Shown: one piece after another, positions 16,924 to 24,310 of the stretch
How the letters are laid out: each line of letters starts with the position of its first letter
Position numbering within the stretch: position 1 is the stretch's first letter
NCBI GenBank assembly: GCA_015068825.1
Contig: SVJU01000003.1
Coordinates: forward strand, 1-64,000
From: Oscillospiraceae bacterium
GTDB lineage: Bacteria; Bacillota; Clostridia; UMGS1810
Length of the DNA: 64,000 nucleotides
Direction: 5' to 3'
Notes under the pieces: generated by a model
The model's input: the letters and a program-made list of their open reading frames with translations, nothing else
Databases searched by the model: none
Told to the model about the DNA's origin: nothing
Position numbers and translations under genes: made by a program

Positions 16924-17460
16924 ATGCAAAAAAGAAGAATTCTTTGTCTTTTGTTATGTTTAATACTTGTTTTTACACAAGGTGTCAACATAACAGCTCA
17001 AAATGAAAACAGTCCACAAATCAAAAATATTATTTACATGATACCTGATGGTGGTGGTATGGCTCCTTTTTTTCTTGCCGATAAGATAAAACAAAATGGT
17101 GGTTTCTCAAAAGAAATTTATCCCAATCTGACAGAAGTTGAAACAGGAGATGACATTTTATATACCGAAGGTCTTCATGTCGATGATTTATCTGTTTCGG
17201 TTTTGGAAAACAAAACCAATGTAAGATGCGACTCCTACAATCTGACAGACGACTACACAAAAACAGCACATCTTGTAGTATCATATTTTAAAGATGAAAA
17301 ATTGGTTGAATGTTTTGTTAAAGAAATAAGTTTTGAAGATAAACTTACATTCTTAAATGAATATATAACAAGAAAAACAGATGATTTTGACACTGTAAGC
17401 GCATTTGTATGGTCAGATATTTACGACATGACAATTTTAGGTGAATACGCAGTGCAATAA
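16924..17460 (+). CDS. Secreted protein: alkaline phosphatase N-terminal stub joined to a small C-terminal domain
   Basis: The 178-residue protein starts with a signal peptide (about 1-25). Residues 33-57 (IKNIIYMIPDGGGM...) look like the first beta strand and metal-site loop of the alkaline phosphatase superfamily (typical: KNVIxMIxDGxG). No nucleophile Ser/Thr or later metal ligands exist, so it cannot be an active phosphatase. Residues about 65-178 resemble a small beta-rich domain of clostridial secreted proteins that ends in an A-F-V-W-x-x-x-x-x-M pattern (AFVWSDIYDM here). The simplest reading is a large in-frame internal deletion. AGGAGG precedes the ATG, and a terminator follows, so it may still be expressed. 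I assign no function. Confidence 0.7.
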   Translation: MQKRRILCLLLCLILVFTQGVNITAQNENSPQIKNIIYMIPDGGGMAPFFLADKIKQNGGFSKEIYPNLTEVETGDDILYTEGLHVDDLSVSVLENKTNVRCDSYNLTDDYTKTAHLVVSYFKDEKLVECFVKEISFEDKLTFLNEYITRKTDDFDTVSAFVWSDIYDMTILGEYAVQ

Positions 17461-17467
17461 TAAGCTT

Positions 17468-17500
17468 AAAAAGCCTCCAGGACATCCTGGAGGCTTTTTT
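17468..17500. terminator. Bidirectional intrinsic terminator
   Basis: A 12-bp stem (AAAGCCTCCAGGA with TCCTGGAGGCTTT) flanked by A and T runs separates the convergent secreted-protein gene and dus gene, and can serve both. Confidence 0.92.
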
Positions 17501-17503
17501 AAA

Positions 17504-18418
17504 TCACAAAAGATTGTTAATAGCACTGTTTAAATCGCTAAGCTTATTTGCTTTTTTAACCGCTTTTAAAATCTTTTTCTCTTCTTCAAAGTTTTGCATC
17601 ATATAAATCCATATTTCTTTTAGTCGGTGAAGAGTATAAATTTCTGAATTAAGAAGCTTTAAATATTTTTCTTCAAGCATATTTGAAAACAAAATAAGCT
17701 CGCTTGTTTTAAGCTTTTCTCCACCTTTTATTTCGCGAAAAATTGCAGGATTTTTAATCGCTCCTCTGCCAATCATAACAGACGACAAAGAATTATAATT
17801 ATTTTTTATTTTTTCATAATCTTCTTTTGTGTATATGTTTCCGTTATAGCAAAGCTTTGCTTTTGCATTTTTGTACGCCTTATCAAACGAATTCATATCA
17901 GGATATCCCTTATAATATTCTTCGCGTATCCTTGGATGAATAATGAGCTCACTTATTGGATATTTATTGTATATTTTTAAAATTTCATCAAATTCATCAT
18001 GACTATAAAAACCTGTTCTGCTTTTGACCGAAATTTCTACATCCGATTTATTAAAGATATAATCCAAAAACTTATCAAGTGCATCTAAATCTCTTAATGC
18101 ACCTGCTCCGCGCATCTTTTTTACCACAGTACCTGAAGGACATCCAAAGTTTAAATTAACCTTGTTATAACCTAAATCCTTTATCTTTTTTTCAAACTCC
18201 AAAAATGCCATGGCACTTGACGCCATCACCTGAGGTATTACATCAATATTGTTGTTTTCTTTTAAAATATCCCTTAAATTTTTTATACTTAATTTTTCGT
18301 TTTCGGTAGGCACAATAAAAGGCGCAAAATACTCGTCACACCCGCCAAACATCTCTGCATGAGTGTTTCTGTAGGTATATGTTGTTACACCTTCCATAGG
18401 CGCAAAATAAAGCTTCAT
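17504..18418 (-). CDS. tRNA-dihydrouridine synthase family protein
   Basis: FMN-dependent enzyme that reduces uridines in tRNA D-loops. The TIM-barrel starts with the family motif MKLYFAPMEGVT (1-12), the catalytic cysteine is Cys93 in NLNFGCPSGTVVKKMRGAGAL, and the FMN/substrate lysine lies in SVKSRTG (Lys132). Late motifs IIHPR and VMIGRGAIKNP bind the FMN phosphate. At 304 residues it is slightly shorter than DusB (about 320-330). It belongs to a clostridial Dus subgroup whose target uridines I cannot state. ATG has AGGAG upstream. Confidence 0.9.
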   Translation of the reverse strand: MKLYFAPMEGVTTYTYRNTHAEMFGGCDEYFAPFIVPTENEKLSIKNLRDILKENNNIDVIPQVMASSAMAFLEFEKKIKDLGYNKVNLNFGCPSGTVVKKMRGAGALRDLDALDKFLDYIFNKSDVEISVKSRTGFYSHDEFDEILKIYNKYPISELIIHPRIREEYYKGYPDMNSFDKAYKNAKAKLCYNGNIYTKEDYEKIKNNYNSLSSVMIGRGAIKNPAIFREIKGGEKLKTSELILFSNMLEEKYLKLLNSEIYTLHRLKEIWIYMMQNFEEEKKILKAVKKANKLSDLNSAINNLL

Positions 18419-18478
18419 AACAACTTTCTCCTGCTTTTACTTTTTGGAAGAGCCGAATGGTTTAGATGACATTAATTT

Positions 18479-19174
18479 CTATGTGGAGATAAACACCTCA
18501 TCAACATCTGTCTTATGGCATAATGTATGCACATATATTTTGTTCAGTTTATTCTTCTCGAACAAAAATATATTCTTTTTTGAATGACTCATAATAATTT
18601 TTCTAATCATCGTTTGCTCTATATCCCTGTCGGAAATAATTCCATCTTCAGACAGTCCTAAAGCTGAAAAGAAAGCAACATCAACATTAACCCCGTTTGC
18701 ATATTGTTCTGCTATTGAACCCACAAAACACATATCCTGACAATAATATTTACCTCCTAACAAAATACAGGGAATTTGTGATTTTGATGCAATTAGCAAT
18801 GCATTCACAGAATTTGTTACAATTGTTATATTTTTAAATCTATTAATGTACGGTATGATATAATGACAGGTAGAAGAACTGTCAATAAAAATTGTTAAAT
18901 CATCGCTCAGAAAATTTATGGCCTTTTTACTTAAATAAATTTTTTCGCTTTCGTCTACAAAAAACCTTTGCGAAATAGGCATTTCACTACTAACAGCCGT
19001 CAAAACAGCACCACCTCTGTACCTTTTAAGCACACCGTCTTTTTCCATTTCACTTAAATCTCTGCGAATCGTCATTTCCGATACAAATAATGTTTTTGCA
19101 AGTTGCAATACGGAAACTCTACCGTTTGCATATAAAATATCTAAAATATCCTTTTTCCTATCTTTATATTCCAT
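18479..19174 (-). CDS. DeoR-family transcriptional repressor
   Basis: An N-terminal DeoR-type helix-turn-helix (about 4-58: RKKDILDILYANGRVSV, then VSEMTIRRDLSEMEKDG) is followed by a DeoRC sugar-phosphate sensor domain (about 70-230) with IFIDSSSTCHYI and VTNSVNALL motifs of the phosphosugar-binding Rossmann-like fold. I start it at the ATG at 19174, 9 nt after GAGGA; a TTG three codons upstream abuts that site. It is divergent from the YgjV-like gene, and an 11-bp inverted repeat lies in the shared promoter region, so it probably controls that gene and itself. The effector is unknown. Confidence 0.92.
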   Translation of the reverse strand: MEYKDRKKDILDILYANGRVSVLQLAKTLFVSEMTIRRDLSEMEKDGVLKRYRGGAVLTAVSSEMPISQRFFVDESEKIYLSKKAINFLSDDLTIFIDSSSTCHYIIPYINRFKNITIVTNSVNALLIASKSQIPCILLGGKYYCQDMCFVGSIAEQYANGVNVDVAFFSALGLSEDGIISDRDIEQTMIRKIIMSHSKKNIFLFEKNKLNKIYVHTLCHKTDVDEVFIST

Positions 19175-19212
19175 TTTATCCAATCCTCTTGTTTATAACA
19201 ATGTTTATTTAC

Positions 19213-19245
19213 AACATTTCGAACATATATTGTTTTCGAAATGTT
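19213..19245. promoter_or_regulatory. Palindromic operator in the DeoR/YgjV intergenic region
   Basis: AACATTTCGAA (19213-19223) and TTCGAAATGTT (19235-19245) are perfect inverted arms with an 11-nt spacer. The right arm lies between the -35 and -10 of the plus-strand promoter, the expected place for a repressor site. Confidence 0.8.
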
Positions 19246-19257
19246 TATCTGGTATAA
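19230..19257 (+). promoter_or_regulatory. Promoter of the YgjV-like gene
   Basis: TTGTTT (19230-19235), 16-nt spacer and a consensus TATAAT (19252-19257), ending 39 bp before the ATG. It overlaps the palindromic operator. Confidence 0.72.
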
Positions 19258-19296
19258 TTGTATCAAAATAAAATCTATGTGTCAAGGAAACTTAAA

Positions 19297-19815
19297 ATGG
19301 ATATAATTATACAATTAATTGGCGGGCTTGGAATTATTGCAAGCATAATATCTTTTCAATGTAAAAAGCACAATTCAATTTTGCTTTTTAGAACTCTCAA
19401 TGAATTTATTTTTGCAATACAGTATTTCCTTTTGGGTGCGTATACCGGTATGGCAATGAATCTTGTAGGATGTGTCAGAAATATTATCTTTACAAAGCAG
19501 ATATTACAAAACAAAAAAACAACAATAACAACAATTATTTTCGGATTTATGTTCTTGCTGTTTGGTATTTTTACGTGGCAGGGAATGAAAAGTATCTTGA
19601 TAATCGTAGCAAAAGTGCTATCAACAATCGCATATGGAAATAAAAATACTACAGTTGTAAGAGGAATTATATTTGTAACATGTTCAAGTTGGTTGATTTA
19701 TAATTATTGTGTGTTTTCTATCGCAGGAGTGCTATGTGAGGCTTTTACATTGATATCGTTAATAATAGGGGTAATACGACTTGATGTTATCCCACATTTA
19801 ACAAAAAACAAATGA
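19297..19815 (+). CDS. YgjV-family inner membrane protein
   Basis: A 172-residue protein (ATG at 19297, AAGGAAA upstream) with about five hydrophobic segments. It begins DIIIQLIGGLGIIASIISFQ, followed by a short basic loop (CKKHNSILLFRTLNEFIFAIQYFLLGAYTG-like), as in the YgjV family of small membrane proteins of unknown function. The core has the conserved N-L-x-x-x-x-R motif (MNLVGCVRNIIF). Upstream in-frame TTG at 19258 is rejected because it falls at the transcription start. It stands alone under a DeoR-type operator, suggesting a link to sugar-phosphate status; that is inference. Confidence 0.82.
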   Translation: MDIIIQLIGGLGIIASIISFQCKKHNSILLFRTLNEFIFAIQYFLLGAYTGMAMNLVGCVRNIIFTKQILQNKKTTITTIIFGFMFLLFGIFTWQGMKSILIIVAKVLSTIAYGNKNTTVVRGIIFVTCSSWLIYNYCVFSIAGVLCEAFTLISLIIGVIRLDVIPHLTKNK

Positions 19816-19961
19816 CTTTTGTGTTCGAAATAGATACATAGGTTTTAGGGTATATACTCCCTTTACTCGTTGCCATATTATAAGTAAAGTTGAAACAATA
19901 ATCTTTTTCATAATATAAGTTCCCTTTCAGTATATATTTTAATTAGCTCTTTTGTATGTTA

Positions 19962-20006
19962 AGGAATAGCACCTGATTGGATTATTAAATCAGGTGCTAT
20001 TCCTTT
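19962..20006. repeat. 18-bp perfect inverted repeat
   Basis: AAGGAATAGCACCTGATT and AATCAGGTGCTATTCCTT are perfect arms around a 9-nt loop. T tracts are poor on both sides (TTTG on plus), so it is not a textbook terminator, though it may end the YgjV transcript. Between 19816 and 20092 I see nothing else. Confidence 0.7.
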
Positions 20007-20092
20007 GTCTACAGTTCAAGTCTGGTTCAAAACCGCTTGGCATCTACCATTTTGTTTTAAAATCAATTTTTGCAAAAAGCTCTCAAACTATT

Positions 20093-20132
20093 GAAAAAAG
20101 CGAACAATTTAGATGTCATCTAAATTGTTCGC
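20093..20132 (-). terminator. Terminator of the tRNA operon
   Basis: Minus-strand stem of about 15 bp (GCGAACAATTTAGAT with ATCTAAATTGTTCGC) followed by TTTTTTC, immediately after tRNA-Ser. Confidence 0.9.
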
Positions 20133-20138
20133 TTCTTT

Positions 20139-20231
20139 TGGAGGAGAGGATGGGATTCGAACCCACGGAACGGTTAATGCCGTTCACAGCATTTCCAATG
20201 CTGCGCCTTAAACCAACTCGACCACCTCTCC
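20139..20231 (-). tRNA. tRNA-Ser (anticodon GGA)
   Basis: The minus strand folds as a class II tRNA with acceptor stem GGAGAGG/CCTCTCC, anticodon loop TTGGAAA (GGA, reads UCC), a long variable arm (GAACGGCATTAACCGTTC) and T arm GGGTTCGAATCCC. CCA is encoded. The discriminator reads T rather than the G usual for serine tRNAs. It is last in the Met-Glu-Ser operon. Confidence 0.95.
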
Positions 20232-20290
20232 AAAAAAATATTAAGTTTTATAAAGAAAAAAAGAAGACTCTTTTAAAAAAAGAGTCTTCC

Positions 20291-20365
20291 TGGTGACCCC
20301 TACGGGATTCGAACCCATGTTATCGCCGTGAAAGGGCGGTGTCTTAACCACTTGACCAAGGGGCC
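20291..20365 (-). tRNA. tRNA-Glu (anticodon TTC)
   Basis: Acceptor GGCCCCT/AGGGGTC, anticodon stem-loop CCGCCCTTTCACGGCG-type giving TTC, T arm ATGGGTTCGAATCCCGT and encoded ACCA end. 75 nt with CCA. It is the middle gene of the tRNA operon. Confidence 0.97.
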
Positions 20366-20371
20366 GTATGT

Positions 20372-20448
20372 TGGTAGCGGCAACTGGATTTGAACCAGTG
20401 ACACTACGGGTATGAACCGTATGCTCTAGCCAACTGAGCTATGCCGCC
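20372..20448 (-). tRNA. tRNA-Met, elongator (anticodon CAT)
   Basis: Acceptor GGCGGCA with a G1-U72 pair, D arm AGCTCAGTTGGCTAGAGC, anticodon loop TTCATAC (CAT) and encoded CCA. The sequence resembles elongator Met tRNAs, not initiator (a C1-A72 mismatch is absent) or tRNA-Ile2. First gene of the operon. Confidence 0.94.
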
Positions 20449-20536
20449 GTAAACAACATAAACAATTTTACCATAACGCAGATGTTTTGTCAAGAATATT
20501 TTTTAATTTTTTTAAAAAAATATACATTTTTCAAAA

Positions 20537-22093
20537 TTAAATTTTATTCATTTCTTCTATTATTTTGCACGCACATCTTATGCCGTCAGATGCAGCAGAC
20601 ATAATACCTCCTGCATATCCTGCACCTTCACCGCAAGGATAAAGCCCTTTAACATTTACAGACTGTAAACTTTCTAAATCTCTCACAATTCTTACAGGTG
20701 ACGAACTTCGTGTTTCGGGTGCTGTTAAAACTGCATCGTCCATTGCAAAACCTTTTAACTTTTTATCTATATTTTTAATTCCTGATAAAAGTTTTGACAC
20801 AACCTTACAAGGAAGAATTTTAGTTAAATCTGCCCCCATAACACCAACAGAATATGTTGGTAAAACACTTCCAAATGATGTTGTTTTTGTTCCATTAAAA
20901 AAATCACCAAGTTTTTGACAAGGTGCAGCATACGATTTTGTATACTCATACGCCTTTTTTTCAAGCATCCTCTGAAAATTAACCCCTGCAAAAAGGTCAT
21001 TTCCAAAATCAGATGAATCTACATTTACCAAAAGAGCACTGTTTGCATTTTCACCATCTCTTAAATGATTACTCATTCCGTTTGTAACAATACCCTCCTC
21101 TTCACTTGTTGCAGCAACAACATATCCACCAGGACACATACAAAATGTATAACAATCATCACCAAATTTGTAATCCGCCGCTTTAAGATTTTTGTGATTT
21201 GCCATCTTGCCATATTGCGCCTTGTTTATAAATTCCTGTTTATGTTCAATTCTTACACCTACCGAAAACGGTTTGGATATCATAGAAACATTTCTTTTAT
21301 CAAGCATTTCAAAAGTATCTCTTGCGCTGTGACCTATTGCACAAACAACATAATCTGTTTCTATCTTTTTTCCTTTGCTTGTAATAACTGCACTTATTTT
21401 TCCATTCTTAATTTCCAAATCACAAACCTTTTCTTCAAAAAGATATTCACCGCCATTTTTTTCAACATAATCGCGGATATTTTTTGCAACATCAATCAAA
21501 ACATCAGTACCAATATGTGGTTTTGCATCAATAAGAATATCCTTACTTGCGCCAAATTTTACATACTCTGATAAAATTTTTCTGATATATAGCGAATTTG
21601 TACCTGTATTTAATTTTCCGTCAGAAAAAGTGCCTGCACCACCCTCACCAAACTGAACATTTGATTCGTTATTTAAAATGCCTGTTTTGAAAAATATATC
21701 AGTATCTTTTTTTCTGTCGCAAACCTTTTTTCCGCGTTCAATAATAATTGGTTTAGCACCTGCATTTGCAAGGCACAATGCTGCAAAGCTTCCCGCAGGA
21801 CCACTGCCTATTATAACTGGTCTTACATCGGTTTTCTTTTCAATATGCGGATAATCAAATTCTTTTGCATCAAATACCTTTGCACCTTTTATTTTATCAA
21901 TATATTTTTGCTCATTTTCAACATCCAAAATAATCGATAAAACAAAGTGAACATCATCTTTTTTTCGTGCATCAACCGCTTTTTTATAAATATAGTAGTT
22001 TTTGATTTTTGCATTTGTAAGCTTTTTTAATTTTTCATAAAGTTCATCTTTTGTATAATCAAGACTTACACTTATTCCATCTATTTTTATCAT
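20537..22093 (-). CDS. FAD-dependent oxidoreductase (COG2509 type)
   Basis: A 518-residue flavoprotein. It has a small N-terminal alpha/beta domain (about 1-85), then a Rossmann FAD motif IIGSGPAGSFAALCLANAG (about 94-112), the family's FGEGGAGTFSDGKLNTG (about 148-164), and a C-terminal FAD-binding motif GLYPCGEGAGYAGGIMSAASDG (as shorter segments, about 483-504). This architecture is conserved in Firmicutes; its substrate is not established. It follows the BaiN-like gene by only 2 bp on the minus strand, so the two flavoproteins are co-transcribed and perhaps act on related substrates. Confidence 0.88.
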   Translation of the reverse strand: MIKIDGISVSLDYTKDELYEKLKKLTNAKIKNYYIYKKAVDARKKDDVHFVLSIILDVENEQKYIDKIKGAKVFDAKEFDYPHIEKKTDVRPVIIGSGPAGSFAALCLANAGAKPIIIERGKKVCDRKKDTDIFFKTGILNNESNVQFGEGGAGTFSDGKLNTGTNSLYIRKILSEYVKFGASKDILIDAKPHIGTDVLIDVAKNIRDYVEKNGGEYLFEEKVCDLEIKNGKISAVITSKGKKIETDYVVCAIGHSARDTFEMLDKRNVSMISKPFSVGVRIEHKQEFINKAQYGKMANHKNLKAADYKFGDDCYTFCMCPGGYVVAATSEEEGIVTNGMSNHLRDGENANSALLVNVDSSDFGNDLFAGVNFQRMLEKKAYEYTKSYAAPCQKLGDFFNGTKTTSFGSVLPTYSVGVMGADLTKILPCKVVSKLLSGIKNIDKKLKGFAMDDAVLTAPETRSSSPVRIVRDLESLQSVNVKGLYPCGEGAGYAGGIMSAASDGIRCACKIIEEMNKI

Positions 22094-22095
22094 TA

Positions 22096-23259
22096 TTAAT
22101 CCTCTTTAATGGCATTTATTGCCGCAATGTATCCCGAAGAGAAAGCCCACTGCAGATTAAATCCTCCACAATCGCCATCAACATCAAGCATTTCACCTGC
22201 CGCATAAAGGCCTTTAACTTTTTTTGACTCCATAGTCAAGGGGTTAAATTCTGAACATAAAATACCGCCTGCAGTAACCTGAGCATTTTCGAAACCATTT
22301 GTATCATCAATCTCAAAAGATAAGCATTTTACTTTTGATGCAAGGCTTTTTATTTCGTGATTTGTAATTTCACTGCAAGATTTTGAAAACGGCAAAACAT
22401 TGCATATTTTTAAAATTTCCCTGCCTACTTTTTTGTTTAAAAAACCTGTAAAAAGATTTTCCAGAGTAAGATTTTTAACCTTTTTCTTTTTCACAAGAAA
22501 TTCTTCTACTTCTTTAAAAGACAAATCAGGTGTTAAATCAAGGTCAATTTTTTTGCCCTTTGCATCGCGCGAAAGCTGCAAAATTGGTGGGCCGGATAAT
22601 CCGTAAGATGTAAATAACACCTCACCCATCTCCTGCCTTTTATCCATTTTAACAAGCGCATTAACCTTTATTCCCTCAAGTGCTTTTGTGTTTTTACATT
22701 TAAGCTGAACAATAGAAGGTTTTAGAGGGGTTAAAGTATGACCCAAATCAGTTAAAAGATTATATGCACCGCCACCCGAAAGCTTGGACGCCGCCTTTCC
22801 TCCGCAGCATACTATAACTCTGTCATATTTTTCTTCCTTATCATCGGTTATAACGCCAATTTTATTTTTATACACTTTTAGTTTTTTTACTTCGGTATTG
22901 CATATTTCACACTCACCCTCTGCAAGACGAAGCATATCTGCAACACTTGATGCCTGAAGGCTGTATGGAAACACCTTATCACCTTCATACACACATTTTA
23001 CACCCATCTCCTCCATAAAATCCATAAGAGAGTACTGATTAAAAGTATCAAGTGCATAGGAGGCAAAATCTCTATCGCCGTGATAACGACTTAAATTAAT
23101 ATCAATATTTGTTAAATTACATCGTCCGTTTCCTGTTGCAATAAGTTTTCTTGCGGCACGGGGTTGTTTTTCATATAAAGCAAGCTCATGATTTGTTCTT
23201 TTTATAATAACAGATGCTATAAGACCTGCCGCACCTGCTCCGATTACGGCTATTTTCAT
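22096..23259 (-). CDS. NAD(P)/FAD-dependent oxidoreductase, HI0933/BaiN family
   Basis: Flavoprotein of 387 residues with FAD motif AVIGAGAAGLIASVI at the N-terminus, the family signature ARKLIATGNGRCNLTN (about 36-51) and C-terminal FNLQWAFSSGYIAA. BaiN of Clostridium scindens reduces bile-acid intermediates, and the E. coli relative YhiN (RdsA) has another role; the substrate here cannot be read from sequence. I start at the ATG at 23259 with AAGGTGGCG; the frame extends upstream to 23337, but a consensus promoter (23290-23318) lies inside that extension and rules it out. Confidence 0.9.
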   Translation of the reverse strand: MKIAVIGAGAAGLIASVIIKRTNHELALYEKQPRAARKLIATGNGRCNLTNIDINLSRYHGDRDFASYALDTFNQYSLMDFMEEMGVKCVYEGDKVFPYSLQASSVADMLRLAEGECEICNTEVKKLKVYKNKIGVITDDKEEKYDRVIVCCGGKAASKLSGGGAYNLLTDLGHTLTPLKPSIVQLKCKNTKALEGIKVNALVKMDKRQEMGEVLFTSYGLSGPPILQLSRDAKGKKIDLDLTPDLSFKEVEEFLVKKKKVKNLTLENLFTGFLNKKVGREILKICNVLPFSKSCSEITNHEIKSLASKVKCLSFEIDDTNGFENAQVTAGGILCSEFNPLTMESKKVKGLYAAGEMLDVDGDCGGFNLQWAFSSGYIAAINAIKED

Positions 23260-23289
23260 TTTTTCGCCACCTTGTAATTTATTAATGGT

Positions 23290-23318
23290 ATTATACATTA
23301 AATACCCCATAATGTCAA
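23290..23318 (-). promoter_or_regulatory. Consensus promoter for the FAD-protein pair
   Basis: TTGACA (23313-23318) and TATAAT (23290-23295) on the minus strand with a 17-nt spacer: a perfect sigma-A consensus. It fixes the downstream start codon. Confidence 0.92.
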
Positions 23319-23327
23319 TTTTACAAA

Positions 23328-23365
23328 CAAAAAACAACAGATATAAAAGTATCTGTTGTTTTTGT
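23328..23365 (-). terminator. Terminator of the GH36 sugar operon
   Basis: Minus-strand stem AAAACAACAGATA/TATCTGTTGTTTT with a short loop and a TTTTTG tail, about 40 bp after the epimerase stop and just upstream of the next promoter. Confidence 0.85.
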
Positions 23366-23400
23366 TTTATCCTGTAATTTATTCTGCCAAATAATTAAGA

Positions 23401-24285
23401 TTAATCCATGTTATATTTTTTAAGCATTTCTTTTTCAAAGTTCAAAAGATATTTAGCTTCTTCGTCAATTCTTGCTTCTGTTGGATTTTCAACAAGGTTA
23501 CGATATACATGAATATCTCTTCCAACTTCGCCGCCTTCCATTACAAAAGGTTCAGATACAATTCTGCCTTTATAGTTAATATCTGAAAGAGCGCCAAATA
23601 TTTCATCCCAGTCAAGATGTCCTCTGCCGGGTGCAGTTCTGTTGTTTTCGCCTGTGTGGAAGCTTGTTAGTTTATTGCCAACAAGTCTTATAGCATCACC
23701 AATGTTGTTTTCTTCAATATTCATATGGTATGTGTCAAGAAGTACGCCAATATTTGGACTGTCAATCTCTGCAACATAATCGAGTGCTTCTTTAGCTGTG
23801 TTGATAAGACATGTTTCAAAGCGGTTAACCGCTTCTACACAGTATGTTACACCACATTCTTCTGCAACCTTTATAATTTCTTTCATACTTTTAATACTCT
23901 GTTCCCAGTAAGGACGTTTGTCGCCAAGGAAGTTATCGGGAGTTCCCCAGCCTGCATAGCTTACACCAGATAAAAGTGTACCGCCACCAATGTGCATTTT
24001 TCTTACAATGTTCTGAAGATATTCAACTCCGCCTTTTCTGATACCTTCATCAAGAGAAGATACATCATAAGCTCTGTCAAGACCAAGGCTGTATGTAAGC
24101 TCAATACCAACTTCGTCTGCAAGAGCTTTTAAAGATTTTATTTTTTCATCTGACATTTCAAGTAATGGCTGAGCCTGGAATTCAAGTACATCAAAGCCTA
24201 TTTCTTTTGCTTTTTTTATGTACTTTGCATGGTCTGCATCCCAGTTTTTCTCCCAGAAATTCATAAATATACCAAGTTTGTTCAT
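23401..24285 (-). CDS. Ketose 3-epimerase, D-allulose/D-tagatose 3-epimerase-like
   Basis: TIM-barrel metalloenzyme that epimerises ketohexoses or ketopentoses at C3. The metal ligands of the family are all in place (numbered from the ATG two codons upstream): Glu153 in VEAVNRFE, Asp186 in LDTYHMNIEE, His212 in FHTGENNR and Glu247 in SEPFV. The substrate-binding PGRGHLDW and GGEVGRDI motifs also match. Length about 294 is typical. The ATG at 24285 has GGGGG 8 nt upstream. It is the last gene of the operon with the GH36 enzyme and the isomerase-like protein, suggesting catabolism of a less common sugar released from a galactoside. The exact sugar is not determinable. Confidence 0.9.
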   Translation of the reverse strand: MNKLGIFMNFWEKNWDADHAKYIKKAKEIGFDVLEFQAQPLLEMSDEKIKSLKALADEVGIELTYSLGLDRAYDVSSLDEGIRKGGVEYLQNIVRKMHIGGGTLLSGVSYAGWGTPDNFLGDKRPYWEQSIKSMKEIIKVAEECGVTYCVEAVNRFETCLINTAKEALDYVAEIDSPNIGVLLDTYHMNIEENNIGDAIRLVGNKLTSFHTGENNRTAPGRGHLDWDEIFGALSDINYKGRIVSEPFVMEGGEVGRDIHVYRNLVENPTEARIDEEAKYLLNFEKEMLKKYNMD

Positions 24286-24310
24286 TTTCATTTCCCCCTA
24301 TATAATTTAA

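Noticed and set aside
19258-19296. Longer YgjV start at TTG 19258
   Set aside because: It lies at the predicted transcription start, directly after TATAAT, and has no ribosome site.
23260-23337. 26-residue N-terminal extension of the BaiN-like protein
   Set aside because: A perfect consensus promoter (23290-23318) lies in it and the FAD fold begins at the ATG at 23259.
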